Shown here piece after piece: positions 9,390 through 21,521 of a stretch of DNA of 64,000 bases (position 1 is its first letter; every line of letters begins with the position of its first letter). The stretch comes from Ceriagrion tenellum (taxonomy: Eukaryota > Arthropoda > Insecta > Odonata > Coenagrionidae): positions 17,230,965 to 17,294,964 of the forward strand of contig OY720642.1 in the NCBI GenBank assembly GCA_963169105.1, written 5' to 3'. A program made the translations under genes and the position numbers. Under the pieces are notes generated by a model, which saw nothing but the letters and a program-made list of their open reading frames with translations, searched no databases and was not told the DNA's origin.

Positions 9390-9562
9390 GAGATATATAA
9401 GACGACAAATGGCTGCACCTTCACTTCGCTGACCTGAAGAAACCGACTGATATGGCACCAAAACTGTCGCCCGAGGAAACACAGACCAACGCAGTGTAAA
9501 GCCCGGAAGACCTGCATCTTCACAAGAATAGTATTCTTATATCGTTTGTTTACATTTTTCAA
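9390..9562 (+). ncRNA. PLE terminal module with degenerate hammerhead-like core (copy 2)
   Basis: TATATAA at 9394-9400 precedes CTGAAGA (9434-9440) by 40 nt, as in the other three modules. The distal element reads CAAAA (9459-9463) instead of CGAAA, so the core is damaged. The following CTGTCGCCCG resembles other PLE tails. Confidence 0.4.
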
Positions 9563-9824
9563 ATGTGATTATAGAGTTTTACTCAATAGTTTATCACATT
9601 TACTATATAATATAGCCATAACAAAACTACGCTCCAAGCGCTTCATTTCTTTTAATTTTCTATTTTCACCCAGACCCCCGTCTCGTTGAGAGGCATTGCA
9701 TACCACCCAGGCGCTGTGGAAAGTAATAAACCGGCCCCCCCAAAACAACGACCTTAATCCGCCCCTGGATGAGGACATTTGTAGAAAAGAGACACTGAAG
9801 ACAATCAGTATGTTTTTGCATGAT

Positions 9825-10095
9825 TTGTGAAATTTGAAAAGGCATATGACAGTGTTTATCGGGACAAACTAATTCAGAAACTCGATTAATGGGACTATAA
9901 TGGAACTATATATAGATTGCTAAGATCATAATAAACAGGATAGATTGGCTGGACATGAGACTAATCCAAAACATATATTTGGCCCAAAGGGCACAGGTGA
10001 GGATAGCTGATGGTGAATGAGTGTGGGCAGCTTTAGGGCATAAGGTTAGGCAAGGGTAATGCATTGTCTACACAGTCTTTGCACTTAAGTAGGGT
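9825..10095 (+). pseudogene. RTE-like LINE RT palm fragment
   Basis: Across three frames one reads KFEKAYDSVYRDKLIQKL (RT motif A, catalytic D), then WLDMRLIQNIYLAQRAQV, and a degraded GxRQGxxLS-type motif (GIRLGKGNALST) near 10050-10090. It is the RT section that the endonuclease copy at 0-1.85 kb lacks, but 8 kb away and heavily decayed, so it is probably a separate copy. Confidence 0.65.
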
Positions 10096-11129
10096 TACTT
10101 AAAAGCCAAGTTTTTACTTATGTAGGCAAGGTGTAGGATGCATTGCATTAATGGACGTAATTTCACATTGTCCATTTGTATTTGTGTTATTATTTGTTAT
10201 GAGTTTATGTAAACATTTTCAATAGCCAAATTCAGAGCTAATTAAATATGAATTTTTCCCTAGAGCCAATGATTAGTCCAAGAGCTGTCAAAGGTACAAA
10301 ATTTGGATGAAATCCCTCCATAGGACGAAGACAATGCCCTGATTTTTAATCTAGATTTCAGAAAAGTGGCTTTGCCTTTCCATCAACAACGTTGGGCTGT
10401 CAGTAAGAACAATCAGTCTTGCAACTTTCATTGGATCTCATGGATTTATAAGTTCTTGAGAATGTTGAAGTAAAGATGCAACTTGTTTACTCTCAGGCAA
10501 ATGGTCATTTATTAGCCCTTTTCCTCATTGTAATTGATGTTTTTTATGTACTTGTGATTAACATTGCTTCCAAGTTGATGGATGTTGAAAATTTCCCATT
10601 TAATTGATCAGTAAATGTGGTCTGATCTGTAAATATGTTGTGTGTGGTGATCTGTTTAGCATAACAAATGGAATGGCTAATATCTTAGATGGTTAAAATA
10701 TTCCATATATTGCTTTTCTTATATTTTCTCTTGTTATTCCATATTTCTATAGACTAGTACGTGCTGAAAGTATTGCTTCCATTCAATATTTAAAAAAATG
10801 TGTTTATTCACCGTAATACTTCTCATCTTAAAGTATTATCAACAAAATGTAGTGAACACACCAAAGCCCTTTTATCCAAATGTTCCTGTTGCAGGTTTCC
10901 CCTCTTATCTTTTTTACTAACTTCCTATTTCTATCCTATCAGTCCATTACCCTATTCCCTGTCCCCTACAAAATCTTCAGTTTAAACTATAGTTAAATTG
11001 AAGATGATGAATTTAACATTATAATATTGCTAGGAATTGCTGATTTTTCTTCCTCATCGTGGACATTTGTCAGACTGATTTATCATTCCACTCTTCACAT
11101 ATAATTTACAATCACTTTCTGTAGATCAG
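10096..11129. other. Unassigned AT-rich interval
   Basis: No coding signature beyond short chance frames; no tRNA, tandem repeat or terminal inverted repeat seen. Confidence 0.4.
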
Positions 11130-11565
11130 AATGACACCTCATATCATCTCCCTCTTCTTATTTTGTCCAGAATTCCTATCCTCTTCCTTCCTCTCTCACA
11201 TCTCCCCAATTATCTCCCCTCTATTACTTTCTTCATTATTCCCTCTCTTCAAAATGTTCTCCATCCATCTCTTCTGTCTCCTCCGAACCTTCGCCATTAG
11301 TTTCCTCTCTTTTCCAACCTTATCCAAGAGTTCTTATAGCTCCTTGTTTGTTCTTCTTGCAATCCAGTTCAACCTCTACATCCATTTTCACACCCAATTC
11401 TCAAACACCTTAAGCCAAAGTAAATCCTCCCTTTGCAATGACCAGGTGTCCGCTCCATACAGTGCCACGCTCCAAATTACAGTTTTCACCAGCCTTTTCT
11501 TCACGTCTCTTAACAGGCCCCCCTCATCAATTCCCTCCTCTTTGAAAATGCTTACTTAGCTATGA
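11130..11565 (-). pseudogene. RTE-like LINE 3' coding tail, decayed
   Basis: On the minus strand, spread over several frames, the order is SVALYGADTW-like, then KVFENWVWRR-like and ERDLKKR-like segments, the same layout as the clearer plus-strand tail at 24.5-25.0 kb. Multiple frameshifts; identified by order and composition more than by exact motifs. Confidence 0.5.
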
Positions 11566-13117
11566 GTTTTATGGCTCTTTTGCTCTTACCACTAAACCCC
11601 TTCTTCTTTAAAATACCACACTTATGTGTGCTGCACGAAACTGAATTCATCCTCTCTGACTTGAACTGACTAGACAGAGGCGAAATAGGGACGACAAAAA
11701 TGAAATAAAGACAAACACAGTCTTTGAAATGAACAGCCCACTCCCACAATGGAGCATATGGTGTATTAAATAAGAAATCACAACATGCCCTCAGGTGAAA
11801 TAATAATAATACCGAGGTACAATTTTGATGTGTTCTTGAACAAGATCCATGTGATGAGAGCAGCGGTGAGGTCCCTTTTGATGGCCAGGGAAATGCAGGG
11901 AGCCTTGTGGTGAAGTCGACGGCCATCACAGAGTGAAAGACTCCTTCCTCGCCTTGCAGGTCTGAACACGAAGGCAGGGGAAGTCTCCGAGAGAGGAGGA
12001 TGGGGAAGGGAGAGGCAATACTGTTGCCCGTGGTGATTGGCTAAGATATCCCAGTATTGTTAGTTAACGATTCATGCTGAAGTTATAGGGGGCCTTACTG
12101 GCATTCAAGGTATAGAAATGATCCACTTAAACAACCGTGGCCAAGGGATTCACAAGCCAAGCGATGAGGGTGTCAGTTCTTGGCAGCTTGTCACTTTAGG
12201 CAGTTCGGAGGCAAAGAGTCACAAGAAGGCTGTGCTGAAATTTTGGCACTTATGTAATCTGCTCAATTAACTCTATTTTGTGCCCTACCACCCTTATATT
12301 AAGCCCTGACTTATTAATTCTTGAGAACCTCATCACTTTCATCTGCTTATCACTAGCATATCGAAGTTTACATTTTTTTCCTATCAAAGTTTACTCTCTT
12401 TTTCCTCACCCTATTTCCTCATATCACTGGTTTCTTATTAAAACTTAATGGCCTGTTACTGTCCTAAAGTGGTAATGTTACAGCAGAAGAGTACATTAGG
12501 CATAGACTGGACGCGATATGATTTTACATATGCTACCTTAATTGTTAACCAGGGTTGGCAAAAACTGTTTCTTCGTAAATTATTTTACTATTTAAATTCA
12601 AACTTGATTTTGTCAATAATAGATTTACTTTTCTTCTGATCAAAGAGCAAAAATAAACTTTTATGAGTGATAATTCATTGAGTGGTTCTTATTTTCTTAA
12701 AAACTCTTTTCCCCAAAAAATATCCCTAAGTAGCTTTTTTGCCTAGCATTAATTAGTTATAGCATTAATTATAGTCCTATTTATTAAAAGATAGCTAAAA
12801 TGTTATCTATTAATGTGTAATAATTATTCAGTGTGTTTGGGAATAAACACAATTCCATTGCAGTGCGACTTTGTGTCCGCATTTCACCAAATTACTTTTT
12901 AAATAGGAATCTTCTGAGTAAACAAATGGGGTAGTCGATCAATATTGGCTCCACCAAGCATTTGGACTCAAACGAAATGTTTGTATTGTGGCTCCCCATA
13001 CTTATTTTATATGATACATTTAGTGTGGGCATTAAGATTGCTGGACCGGCAAAGGTTTTTTGCTTCAATAGTGAATAGATACTTCAAAGACTGCAGAACA
13101 TGACTTAAAAAAACAAT
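11566..13117. other. Unassigned interval
   Basis: No gene seen. A short tandem duplication of TAGCATTAATTA lies near 12747-12775. The rest is AT-rich with no recognisable repeat ends. Confidence 0.4.
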
Positions 13118-13362
13118 GGGGTAAAATCAAGTAGAATCCATTGCACTAAGTAACCAATGTATTTTTGATGAGTTACTTGCATTAAATTTGAAACAGATGG
13201 CTGATATCCTTGCCTTACATCCGCTGATTAGTTCATTCCGTCATGCCTCCCATAGGAAAGTAAGTAAGGAGCTGGGATTAACAATATGGTGGTTATCCCT
13301 GTTTTCAGGCTACAGTTTGATGATGTAGTGCCCTCTCCACATACCTCAATGGTCTCAACAAG
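13118..13362 (+). repeat. Dispersed ~245-bp repeat, copy 1
   Basis: Matches 26036-26280 in the same orientation, from GGGGTAAAATC to CATACCTCAATG, with roughly 80% identity by eye. Shared phrases include CTTACATCCGCT and CAGGCTACAGTTTGAT. No terminal repeats or RNA polymerase III boxes noticed, so class unknown. Confidence 0.7.
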
Positions 13363-13739
13363 GTAATTTGGCAGTCATCGTGGGTATAACTGCATAAGCA
13401 TCAACGGGAAAGATCAGAAATAATTCAGAGATATACAACTTGGAACATGCTCTCTTTTTTAACACAATACACCTCACAGGGATGTATTGCTGCTGGTGAA
13501 CTTCCTAATGGAAGCCCAGTGCAGCACTTAGCTCAGAGAAATAACAATTTTCGGCGAAAGCCAGTAGCACTGACTGTTTGGTGAGAGAACGTGATGCCGG
13601 CACTCGCTTGAAGAAAGATCCAGTGCCCATTCCCCCAGCCTCATCAAGCGAGAGGGATCGGTATCAGTACCTACCGTTCATATTCCTGTGCTTAGTGACT
13701 GTGGGGGTGTAATGTGTGGAATGCGTCTTGGACAGCCTC

Positions 13740-16700
13740 TCCCTCTCAAATGCCAACCTCACCTTCACAGGGTGCACCCTGTATATGTACTGATGAAGAA
13801 ATGGCAACTGAGTTTATCCTGGGTTGAGTAGAACCCCTCCACCAAGTGCCAACAGCCTCCATGGAGGGCAGATGAGTGGGTGGAGATGGGCACCCTGTTC
13901 TTCTTGGGGAGGGAAATACCTCCAAATGGCAGATGAGCCATTTATTGGCCATTTGCAAAGGTAAGGAGAAGCCAATGCATTAAAGATCCATAGTGGATTT
14001 ATCTAGTTTAAATTGACGCCTCTAAACATAAATAATCCCGTGAAGAAATTTTCTGGAGGTAAAACATGTCCACGATCAGATCTCCAGGTGGAACACTTTC
14101 CCAGGAGTTCAAGATGTAAATGAAAAATAAAGTAAAAACAATTGTAGGAGAATTGGAACTTAGAATATAAAAACAATGAACATAGTGGGAAAGTTAGAAA
14201 ATATCAGAAGGGAGATGAAAAGATACGAAATTGATATCTAGGTGTAAGTGAAGTGAGAGGGTGAAGGAGAACTCATTATAGGAGATTACATAATGCTGTA
14301 TAAAGGCAGAGAAAATAAAAGCAATGGTATGGGATTTCTCTACAAAAAGAAACTTGAGAAGTACATAAAGAAGGTGATTGCAGTAAGTGAAAGAGTCATA
14401 GCTATGAAAATAGAAGGAAAACCTTTAGATACACTATTGATACAAGTGTATATGCCCACAGCAAAAGCTGAGGATGAGGAGGAGAGTAGAGTCTACGGTC
14501 AAATAGAAGAAGTGTATGAGGAAAAAGTGGAAAAGGAAAGGCTAGAACTCTAATCATGGGAGACTGGGGAGACTGGAACAGTGTGGTTGGACAGGGAAAG
14601 GATGGACGTGTAGTAGGAAAATATGGATTTGGAAAGGGAAATGATAGAGAGGACACATCGGTAGCTTTCTGCCAAGAAAATGATTTATGGATAGCAAATA
14701 CATGGTTCAAACACCATAAAAGAAGACACTATACTTGGAAAAGTCGTGAAGATATTAAAAGATACCAGATTGACTACATTATTACCAGTTAAAGATTCAA
14801 GAACAGTATACAAATGCAAAGACCCTACTGGATCAGATGTGTACACTGATAATAGTTAACTAATAACTGAATTAAGAACCAATCTAAAGCAAGTTAAAAA
14901 GAATGAACAGTCTATTAAAGAGTAGGACTTTATAATAAATTGAAAGATGAGGAATAAGGCTTTACAAAGATATTAGAAAAAAATTACAACTGAGTGAAGT
15001 GAAAAATGAAGTTAATGAAAAGTGGAATGAAATTAAAGATAAGATTATGAAAACAGAAGAAACGATGGGTAAGAGTAAGCTCATGAAAGCTAAAACTGAA
15101 TGGGTAACGAATGAGATTTAAAAAATGGAAGAAAGAGGAAAGTGGAAAAATTAGGATACTGAAAATGGAAAAAAGAAATACAGTGGGATAAATAATGATT
15201 TGAGAAGGATTACAGATGAAGCAAGGGAGAATCGGATGAACAGGGTTGTGGGGAAATCAAGGCATTAGAAAGAAAGGGTAATATGAAGAGTTGTACACAG
15301 CTGCAAAACTGATAACAAAAAGAGAACCGAGGAAAATCAGCAAAAAAGGATTGCTTGATGAAAATGGAGATATGACTGCAGAGATAGAAGGCATAAAAAG
15401 AATATGGAAGAGCTATATAAAAAACTTGTACAACTCAGAACATGTGAACAGATTAGAGGAAAATGAATTGGAGGGAGAAGGAGACTGCAATGAGGATAGT
15501 GGGGGGCCAACATGACAGAGTGTATGATCTTAATGACAAAAAAGCAGTTGGGAGTGATGGGATTCCATCAGAGGTTTTGAGGGCTTTGGGGAAAGGTGCA
15601 ACCTAAAGGATAGCACTTCTACTAGTCAACAAAATACACAATACATGAAAATTGCCAGATGACTTTCACAAGATAATTATGATACCTACACCTAAAGAAG
15701 AATAATGCCAAAGAATGCAAAGGTTTTGGAATGATTAGCTTCATTACTCGTATTACTATGGCTGTAACTAGGATTATATTAAAAAGAATGGAACATAAAA
15801 TTGAAGAGAAGCTGAAAGAAAATTAGTTTGGTTTCAGTAAAGGAAAGGGGACAAAAGATGGAATCAGCTGTCTTAGAATGTTGATAGATAAGTCCATAGA
15901 AGTGAAGAGAGAGGCATATACTATATGCTTCATAGACTGGGGAGGGCCTTTGACAGGATGAACTGGAGTATTCTAATGAAGATTATGAAAAACTTGGGAG
16001 TAGATTGGAGAGATAGAAGATTAATTAAAGAGCTGTACAAAGAGCAAAGAGTAGTAGTATGAGTGGATGAAGAAGAGACAGAGGAATGAAGCAAAAGGAG
16101 GGGGGTAAGACAAGGTTGTTGTATGTCTCCAGCTCTAGTTAACATCTACAGTGAAGAATTAATTGAAGAAGCTATAGGTGATGTAGATGGAATCCTTGTG
16201 GGAGGAGAAAGAGTGAACATTATAAAATATGTAGGTGATCAGGTGATAATAGAGAAACAGTTACAGGAAATGGTGGATAAAATCAAGAGGGTAGGAAAAC
16301 ATTTGAAATAAAGGTTCACGTTGGGAAAAATAAAGTAATGAAGGATGGAAAAGAGGGAGGATTTCTAAATGTCACCATTAATGGAAAAGGCTAGAACAAA
16401 TACAATCCTTTAGATACCTCAGAGTGTTATATCATAGAATGGAAGCTCTATGGAGGAAATAAGAAGTAGAATATCGCAGGGAAAGATAGCCTTCAGTAAA
16501 GTCAACCAACTACTTTCAGCCAAAGCAATAGACATAGGCGTAAGGAAAAGGTTTGCTAAATGTTTTATTTGCAGTTTAGTGGTTTATGGAGCAGAAAAAT
16601 TGAAAGTCTGGAGGAAAGAGGAGAAATATTTAGAGGGTTTTGAAATGTGGCTATGGAGAAGAATGGAAAGATTAAAATGGAGTGATAAAGTGATAAAATA

Positions 16701-16760
16701 AACGAGGAGGTGCTAGCAAGGATGAATGAGAATAGGAATATTTTAAGATCAATAAGAAAG
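13740..16760 (+). mobile_element. RTE-like LINE, near full-length span but heavily decayed
   Basis: The leader (13740-14130) shares a phrase with the leader of the copy at window start and contains a 16-bp palindrome, ACAGGGTGCACCCTGT, near 13766. Endonuclease, RT and C-terminal tail then follow in the expected order. The 3' end abuts a SINE at 16766. Confidence 0.75.
14140..16701 (+). pseudogene. LINE endonuclease-RT ORF, many stops and frameshifts
   Basis: Endonuclease: MKIEGKPLDTLLIQVYMPTA near 14405, catalytic IMGDWGDWNSVVG near 14553, NTWFKHHKRRHYTWKS near 14697, YQIDYIITS at 14764. RT: NVYTAAKLITKREPR-like start near 15285, an RT motif A remnant near 15925-15960, GVRQGCCMSPALVN-like motif near 16095-16145, degenerate active site YVGDQ (usually YADDQ) near 16231, and tail MEEIRSRISQGKIAFSKVN with MWLWRRMERLKWSDKV to 16701. 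Stops and frame changes occur every 100-300 bp. An old, non-functional copy of the same family as 0-1.85 kb and 24.5 kb. Confidence 0.72.
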
Positions 16761-16765
16761 AGGGA

Positions 16766-16909
16766 GGGGGGATCAGGTCAGTGTGGTGGCTAGAGTACTC
16801 GCCTACCACAAGGGTGGCCAGGGTTCAAATCCCTGCGGAGGCGGATGTTTTTCAGAGGAACCCAATCCCTAACGGAGTGTCTTGTGGAGGGCACTTAAAG
16901 CACAGTACT
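16766..16909 (+). mobile_element. tRNA-derived SINE, 3' part cut by gypsy LTR
   Basis: The head is tRNA-like: an A-box region GTGTGGTGGCTAGAGTAC (16781-16798) and a B box AGGGTTCAAATCCC (16820-16833) at tRNA-like spacing, which would form an internal RNA polymerase III promoter. A second copy lies on the minus strand near 49.3 kb. The two stay alignable to CAGTACT and then diverge exactly where the gypsy LTR begins. Confidence 0.8.
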
Positions 16910-17824
16910 GAAACGTGCGTACAGGGCCGGGAAGTGCGGTGGAGTTTGAAAGGCAGACAGAAAACCCAGGTTGAAAAACAAATGTAATTTATTAACAAAA
17001 AAAAAACAAGAACGGTCGTTAAATAAAATTCCCCCCCGAATTGGGACCGGCTGGTGAAAAAAACAAGCAGACTCCGGATATAAGGGGAGGTAGGAAGTTT
17101 TGGGTAGGTTGTATACCTTTGCTGCGGAGGTAGCGGTGGTCTTGAAAAAGGTACCGTGGGTCCGTCTCTCGGGAGCAGCTCTTTCCGCGTCGAACACTCG
17201 ACGAGAGCCTCACCAAAGCAATGCCCACAGCTCGCGGGACAACGATGCTTTATATATCTGGGGCCCATTTGCCACCAGGTATGATAGGCCCCTATTGACC
17301 GGTGTCTTGCCCGGTACTGTGGCGGAGGATTACATCACCCGCCGAGCTGCTCCACCGATACCCTCAGAGTGAGGCACGGCTCATCCTCCCTCGCTTCTCC
17401 CAGCTGTTTTTCCTACGCTACCTCCTTCAATCAGCCGGGCATAAGGTGGGGGGGGGGGAGGGAAAGTATCACACAAGTGAGCCTGCACAGTTCAGGAAAT
17501 CGCAACAAGTAAACAAACGAGTGACCGTTACACACCACAATTATAATACATTTCAGGTCATTAAGGCAACAAAAAAAATATATATATCCGTCCCTATCTT
17601 ACCAAAATCGTTCCACATTATCTTCAATTCATAAAAACAAGGAACAGAGACATTACCGAAAGACACATCTACATATACATACGTGAATACACGTACGAAT
17701 TCTTCGTCGTCTTTTTTTTTAGGACCACACCAACACATCACTCGATTTATCGAGGCACACGTAAGACATTAGTTATTAAAGTCAATAACTTATCTATTTA
17801 CAGTGATAAACAAGAATTAACTCA
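16909..17824 (-). repeat. Ty3/gypsy LTR, minus orientation
   Basis: Read on the minus strand it starts TGAGTTAATTC, just after a purine tract, carries a TATA box ATATATAAAG (about 17262-17250) and a polyadenylation signal AATAAA (about 16993-16986), and ends GCACGTTTCA. The boundaries were chosen from TG/CA ends, the adjacent purine tract and the SINE break. Length 916 bp. No second LTR is present in the window to confirm the ends. Confidence 0.6.
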
Positions 17825-17838
17825 AACCCCTTTTTTTT
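17825..17838 (-). promoter_or_regulatory. Gypsy polypurine tract
   Basis: Minus-strand AAAAAAAAGGGGTT directly precedes the LTR start, the expected plus-strand primer position. Confidence 0.6.
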
Positions 17839-17959
17839 AACAAATAACCACAAATAGGGGTAAACAACCTAAGGTTAAATCACAAAAAAAACAACTCTCT
17901 CCAATAGCGTTGCCGATCCCAAAAAGTAATCAGTTACCAACAACAAAACTCCCTTCGAC

Positions 17960-18587
17960 AAGGCACAAGAATAACAAAAGGAACAAGACAACCCGGACAA
18001 TTTACTACATCCGTCAATTGACTCGAAGTTGAAAAATCAACAATCAACAAAAAATAAAAAAAGGAAGAAATACGAGAGCGACGCGGTTGCGCCTCTTCTC
18101 AGACCACCGCCATCTCAGAACCACATAACAACAATACCCAAATGAAGGTTAGGAAGGCAATGAAGGTAGGGAATACTGGGAAGGGAGGATTGGAGTCTCT
18201 CGCCGATTGAAAGATTTAATTTGAGATACGTGACATCTGCGTGTATACTCTCCCGTCTCCACATCCTTCAATTCTACAGTCATTGGGCTTGTAAAGCGGC
18301 TTATTCGCCATGGTTTGGACTATTTCGGCAGGAATTTCGCTGATTTTTTGTTAAGCGAGGAACTCAAGGGGTGTAATTTATATACGACCATTTGGACTAC
18401 TTTAAACGGTTGGTCCCTCCGATTTCTATTATAATTTCTCGCTATGATCTTATTTGCACGTTTCATGTTTCGAAGGGCCTCGGTCCACCTTTCTTCGGTG
18501 CTTTTTCCCCGTTTGGCCTCAGCGACGCTGTCATCGATTGTCCAGCGCATGGCCAAGGGATGATTTAATTCTCGCCCCAAAAAGAGA
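17960..18587 (-). repeat. Large inverted repeat, arm 1 (628 bp)
   Basis: Reverse complement of 20280-20907, same length with no indels. Every stretch I compared base by base was identical, including 18301-18360 against about 20509-20568. It covers the gypsy integrase C-terminus and 3' untranslated region. Confidence 0.9.
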
Positions 18588-20279
18588 CTCGCCGGAGTGC
18601 ATTTTGTGCTCGCATGGAAGGCGGTATTAAATGCCATGGATATGGTATGTAGGTTTTCGTCCCACCGGTCCTGTGCATCTTGGTGAAAAATAGTGAGCGC
18701 TGTTTTTAAGTCCTATTAAACCGCTCGACATGAGACGGTTGTGGATAATATGGACTTGTGGTGACGTGTTTTATCCCCCAACCGAAACACATATCTTTTA
18801 CCTCCCTTGAAGTAAAAGTCGGGGCATTGTCGGATACCATTATTTTGGGAAAACCTGCTACCGCGAAAACACGAGTGTTGAGGATTTTAACCGCATTGGC
18901 AGCCGTACGCGTTAGTGGGCCCATATAATCAACGAAATACTTTTCTCCCGGCTCGGTAGCAACCTCAGACGAATGGTACCCTACCATAGTATTTTGCGCA
19001 GGTTTCGCGCTTTGACAGCCAATGCAAGACCGTACATACATTAGTATGTCCCTATGCATATTCGGCCAAAAAAAATCCCGAGATATTTTTTCCCTCGTTT
19101 TACGATATCCTAAGTGACCGCCGATAATTGAGTCGTGGAAATAAGCCATTACCATCGGCCTAATCCCTACGGGAATATAAACTCGATTACGTTTGCTCTT
19201 ACGTGCGCGAAATACCAGAAGTCCCTGGCGCAACTTCAGATTCCTTACTCCGACCCCACTATTTAGTCTTTGACATTCTAAGTCCTTCTCCTGATGCTCT
19301 AAAATGGTCGTGAATGATATCGGTGTGTCCAGTAGGACACACAACCCAGGTCGTAGGACTTGTTCGTGATCATTTTGGTTTTCATCAAACATCCGTGACA
19401 AGCAATCGGCCACGACGTTATCCTTCCCTTTCACGTGAGTTACTCGAAACTTATAGCTAGATAAACGTAACATCCACCGTCCGACCTTTCCCAACTGCTT
19501 AGGATGATTACGCATCCATGACAGGACCTGGTTATCGGTATATAGCTCAAATTCCCGGCCCCTCAGATATTGCCCAAATTTCTCTACAGCAAATACGACT
19601 GCCAAGCATTCGGCTTCATATGTAGCGTATTTTTTTCCGCGTCGTTAAGGGTTCGACTTCCAAAGGCTACAGGTGCCAAATGGCCGTTGACTGTCTGTGA
19701 TAATACCGCCGCTAAAGCATTGGAGGATGCGTCCGTATGTACCACAAAATCTTTAGTGAAATCTGGGATATGCAGCACAGGGGGCGACGCAATTTTTTCC
19801 CGTAATTTTTGGAAAGCCTGCTGTTGAGCAGGCCCCCAAAAGAAGCGGGAATTTTTCTTTTTTAGCCGATTCAGTGGGGCCGCAATCTCCGAAAAACAAG
19901 GAATGAAACGCGCATAGTAACTGCACATTCCTAAAAAACGTTTCGTCGCCTTCAGATTTCTCGGAACATGGAAGTTACTCACCACTTCCGCTCTGTCTGG
20001 ATCTATTCTAATTCCCTGGTCCGACACAACGTGTCCTAAATACTTGATTTTATTCAATCCAATTGAAATTTTCTCCGGATTTACAGTCAAGTTCGCTCGC
20101 CTCAGTCGCGAGAAAACGTCTTCCAAGTGTACGATGTGATCATCAAAGTTTTCGCTGTACACCACAACGTCATCTAGGTATGTAAATACATATTTGTATT
20201 TTATATCACCCAAAATCCTATCAATTAAGCGTGAAAGTACCTGTCCACCCGTACAAAGTCCGAAAGGTAAACGTTTATA
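18230..20279 (-). pseudogene. Gypsy Pol: partial RT, RNase H, integrase; frameshifted
   Basis: The first residues are RYKRLPFGLCTGGQ, then the RT active site TYLDDVVVYSEN, the connection YLGHVVSDQGIRIDP, RNase H with VVHTDASSNALAAVLSQ, and after a frameshift near 19605-19584 LAVVFAVEKFGQYLRGR and ELYTDNQVL. Integrase: zinc-finger HLGYRKTREKIS with CIGCQSAKP, catalytic D in FVDYMGP, D in VSDNAPTF, E in HVERFNR. Only 32 residues separate the two Asp, well below the usual 55-60, so an in-frame deletion removed part of the core. A second frameshift near 18706-18640 separates the C-terminal part (HASTKCTPASLFLGRE onward). The product cannot be active. Classification as gypsy follows from RT preceding integrase and the YLDD motif. 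Confidence 0.88.
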
Positions 20280-20907
20280 TCTCTTTTTGGGGCGAGAATT
20301 AAATCATCCCTTGGCCATGCGCTGGACAATCGATGACAGCGTCGCTGAGGCCAAACGGGGAAAAAGCACCGAAGAAAGGTGGACCGAGGCCCTTCGAAAC
20401 ATGAAACGTGCAAATAAGATCATAGCGAGAAATTATAATAGAAATCGGAGGGACCAACCGTTTAAAGTAGTCCAAATGGTCGTATATAAATTACACCCCT
20501 TGAGTTCCTCGCTTAACAAAAAATCAGCGAAATTCCTGCCGAAATAGTCCAAACCATGGCGAATAAGCCGCTTTACAAGCCCAATGACTGTAGAATTGAA
20601 GGATGTGGAGACGGGAGAGTATACACGCAGATGTCACGTATCTCAAATTAAATCTTTCAATCGGCGAGAGACTCCAATCCTCCCTTCCCAGTATTCCCTA
20701 CCTTCATTGCCTTCCTAACCTTCATTTGGGTATTGTTGTTATGTGGTTCTGAGATGGCGGTGGTCTGAGAAGAGGCGCAACCGCGTCGCTCTCGTATTTC
20801 TTCCTTTTTTTATTTTTTGTTGATTGTTGATTTTTCAACTTCGAGTCAATTGACGGATGTAGTAAATTGTCCGGGTTGTCTTGTTCCTTTTGTTATTCTT
20901 GTGCCTT
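20280..20907 (+). repeat. Large inverted repeat, arm 2 (628 bp)
   Basis: Plus-strand copy of the gypsy integrase end: the same residues (LFLGRELNHPLAMRWTIDD to SAKFLPK) are encoded within 20287-20547. The left junction falls in TCTCTTTTTGG, where the native and inverted sequences meet; the right one follows CTTGTGCCTT. It ends about 135 bp short of where the LTR would start. Confidence 0.9.
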
Positions 20908-21240
20908 TGCTTTGCCCGGAGGCTCATTTCATCAAACAGGAGTCAAATACGAATGGTAGTGGGACAACTTACGGGACACTATCAAGTAATGAGACGTCTT
21001 TATCTCCTGCTCTGAAGGTCTAATACTCTACCACATGTAGGTGGTGCGAGGAAGTGGATGAAACAACTTCCCACTTACTATGCGAATGCCCAGCCATAAT
21101 TAGGACTTGGAGCAGGTATGTGGGCTCTCCATTCTTTGAGCCTAACGAAGTAGAGGTAATTCCTATAGGAGACTTGCTTGCTTTCAGCAAATCACTCGGC
21201 CTATAGGGCTACCACCAATAGGGTGGCTGGCATCAGGGGT
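20908..21240 (+). pseudogene. C-terminal tail of an RNase H-bearing LINE (second copy of the 44.84 kb family)
   Basis: NRSQIRMVVGQLTGHYQVM, then after a frame change TCRWCEEVDETTSHLLCECPA and SPFFEPNEVEV with IGDLLAFSKSLGL end at a stop near 21203. It aligns with the end of the 44.84-45.82 kb element, including the C-terminal CCHC knuckle (CRWCEE, H, LCECP). The sequence is clearly more diverged and frameshifted. Confidence 0.8.
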
Positions 21241-21521
21241 GCAACAACCCCCCGAATCGTGGGGGGGAAGGCAAACTCCTTGAAAAATCTGTATAAGCTA
21301 GCTAAGCGGGGTGCTTGGGGGGGAAGAGAGTCCGCAAATGAAGTTTCACCCAAATGGGTCTGAGAGTCTGCATATTTCAACCCACTAAGGGATGAAGGGG
21401 CAAATAATTTTGCAAATCAGGCAGTGTCCACTAAAAAGTGAGCCACAACCTCTTATTTCTGGGGGGTGCCAGCCCCCCCCACAATCGTGCTCGGGGGGGA
21501 GGGGGGCCCCCCTGCACGCAA

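Larger units (their letters stand above)
16909..20279 (-). mobile_element. Ty3/gypsy retrotransposon, 3' half (RT to LTR), minus strand
   Basis: Order on the minus strand is RT (from 20279), RNase H, integrase, 3' untranslated region, purine tract, LTR. Gag, protease and the first part of RT are missing: the element stops at 20279, where an inverted copy of its own integrase end begins. Confidence 0.88.

Noticed and set aside
16781..16835. tRNA gene
   Set aside because: A and B boxes are present but the acceptor and anticodon stems do not pair and the same head occurs in a second dispersed copy, so it is a SINE.
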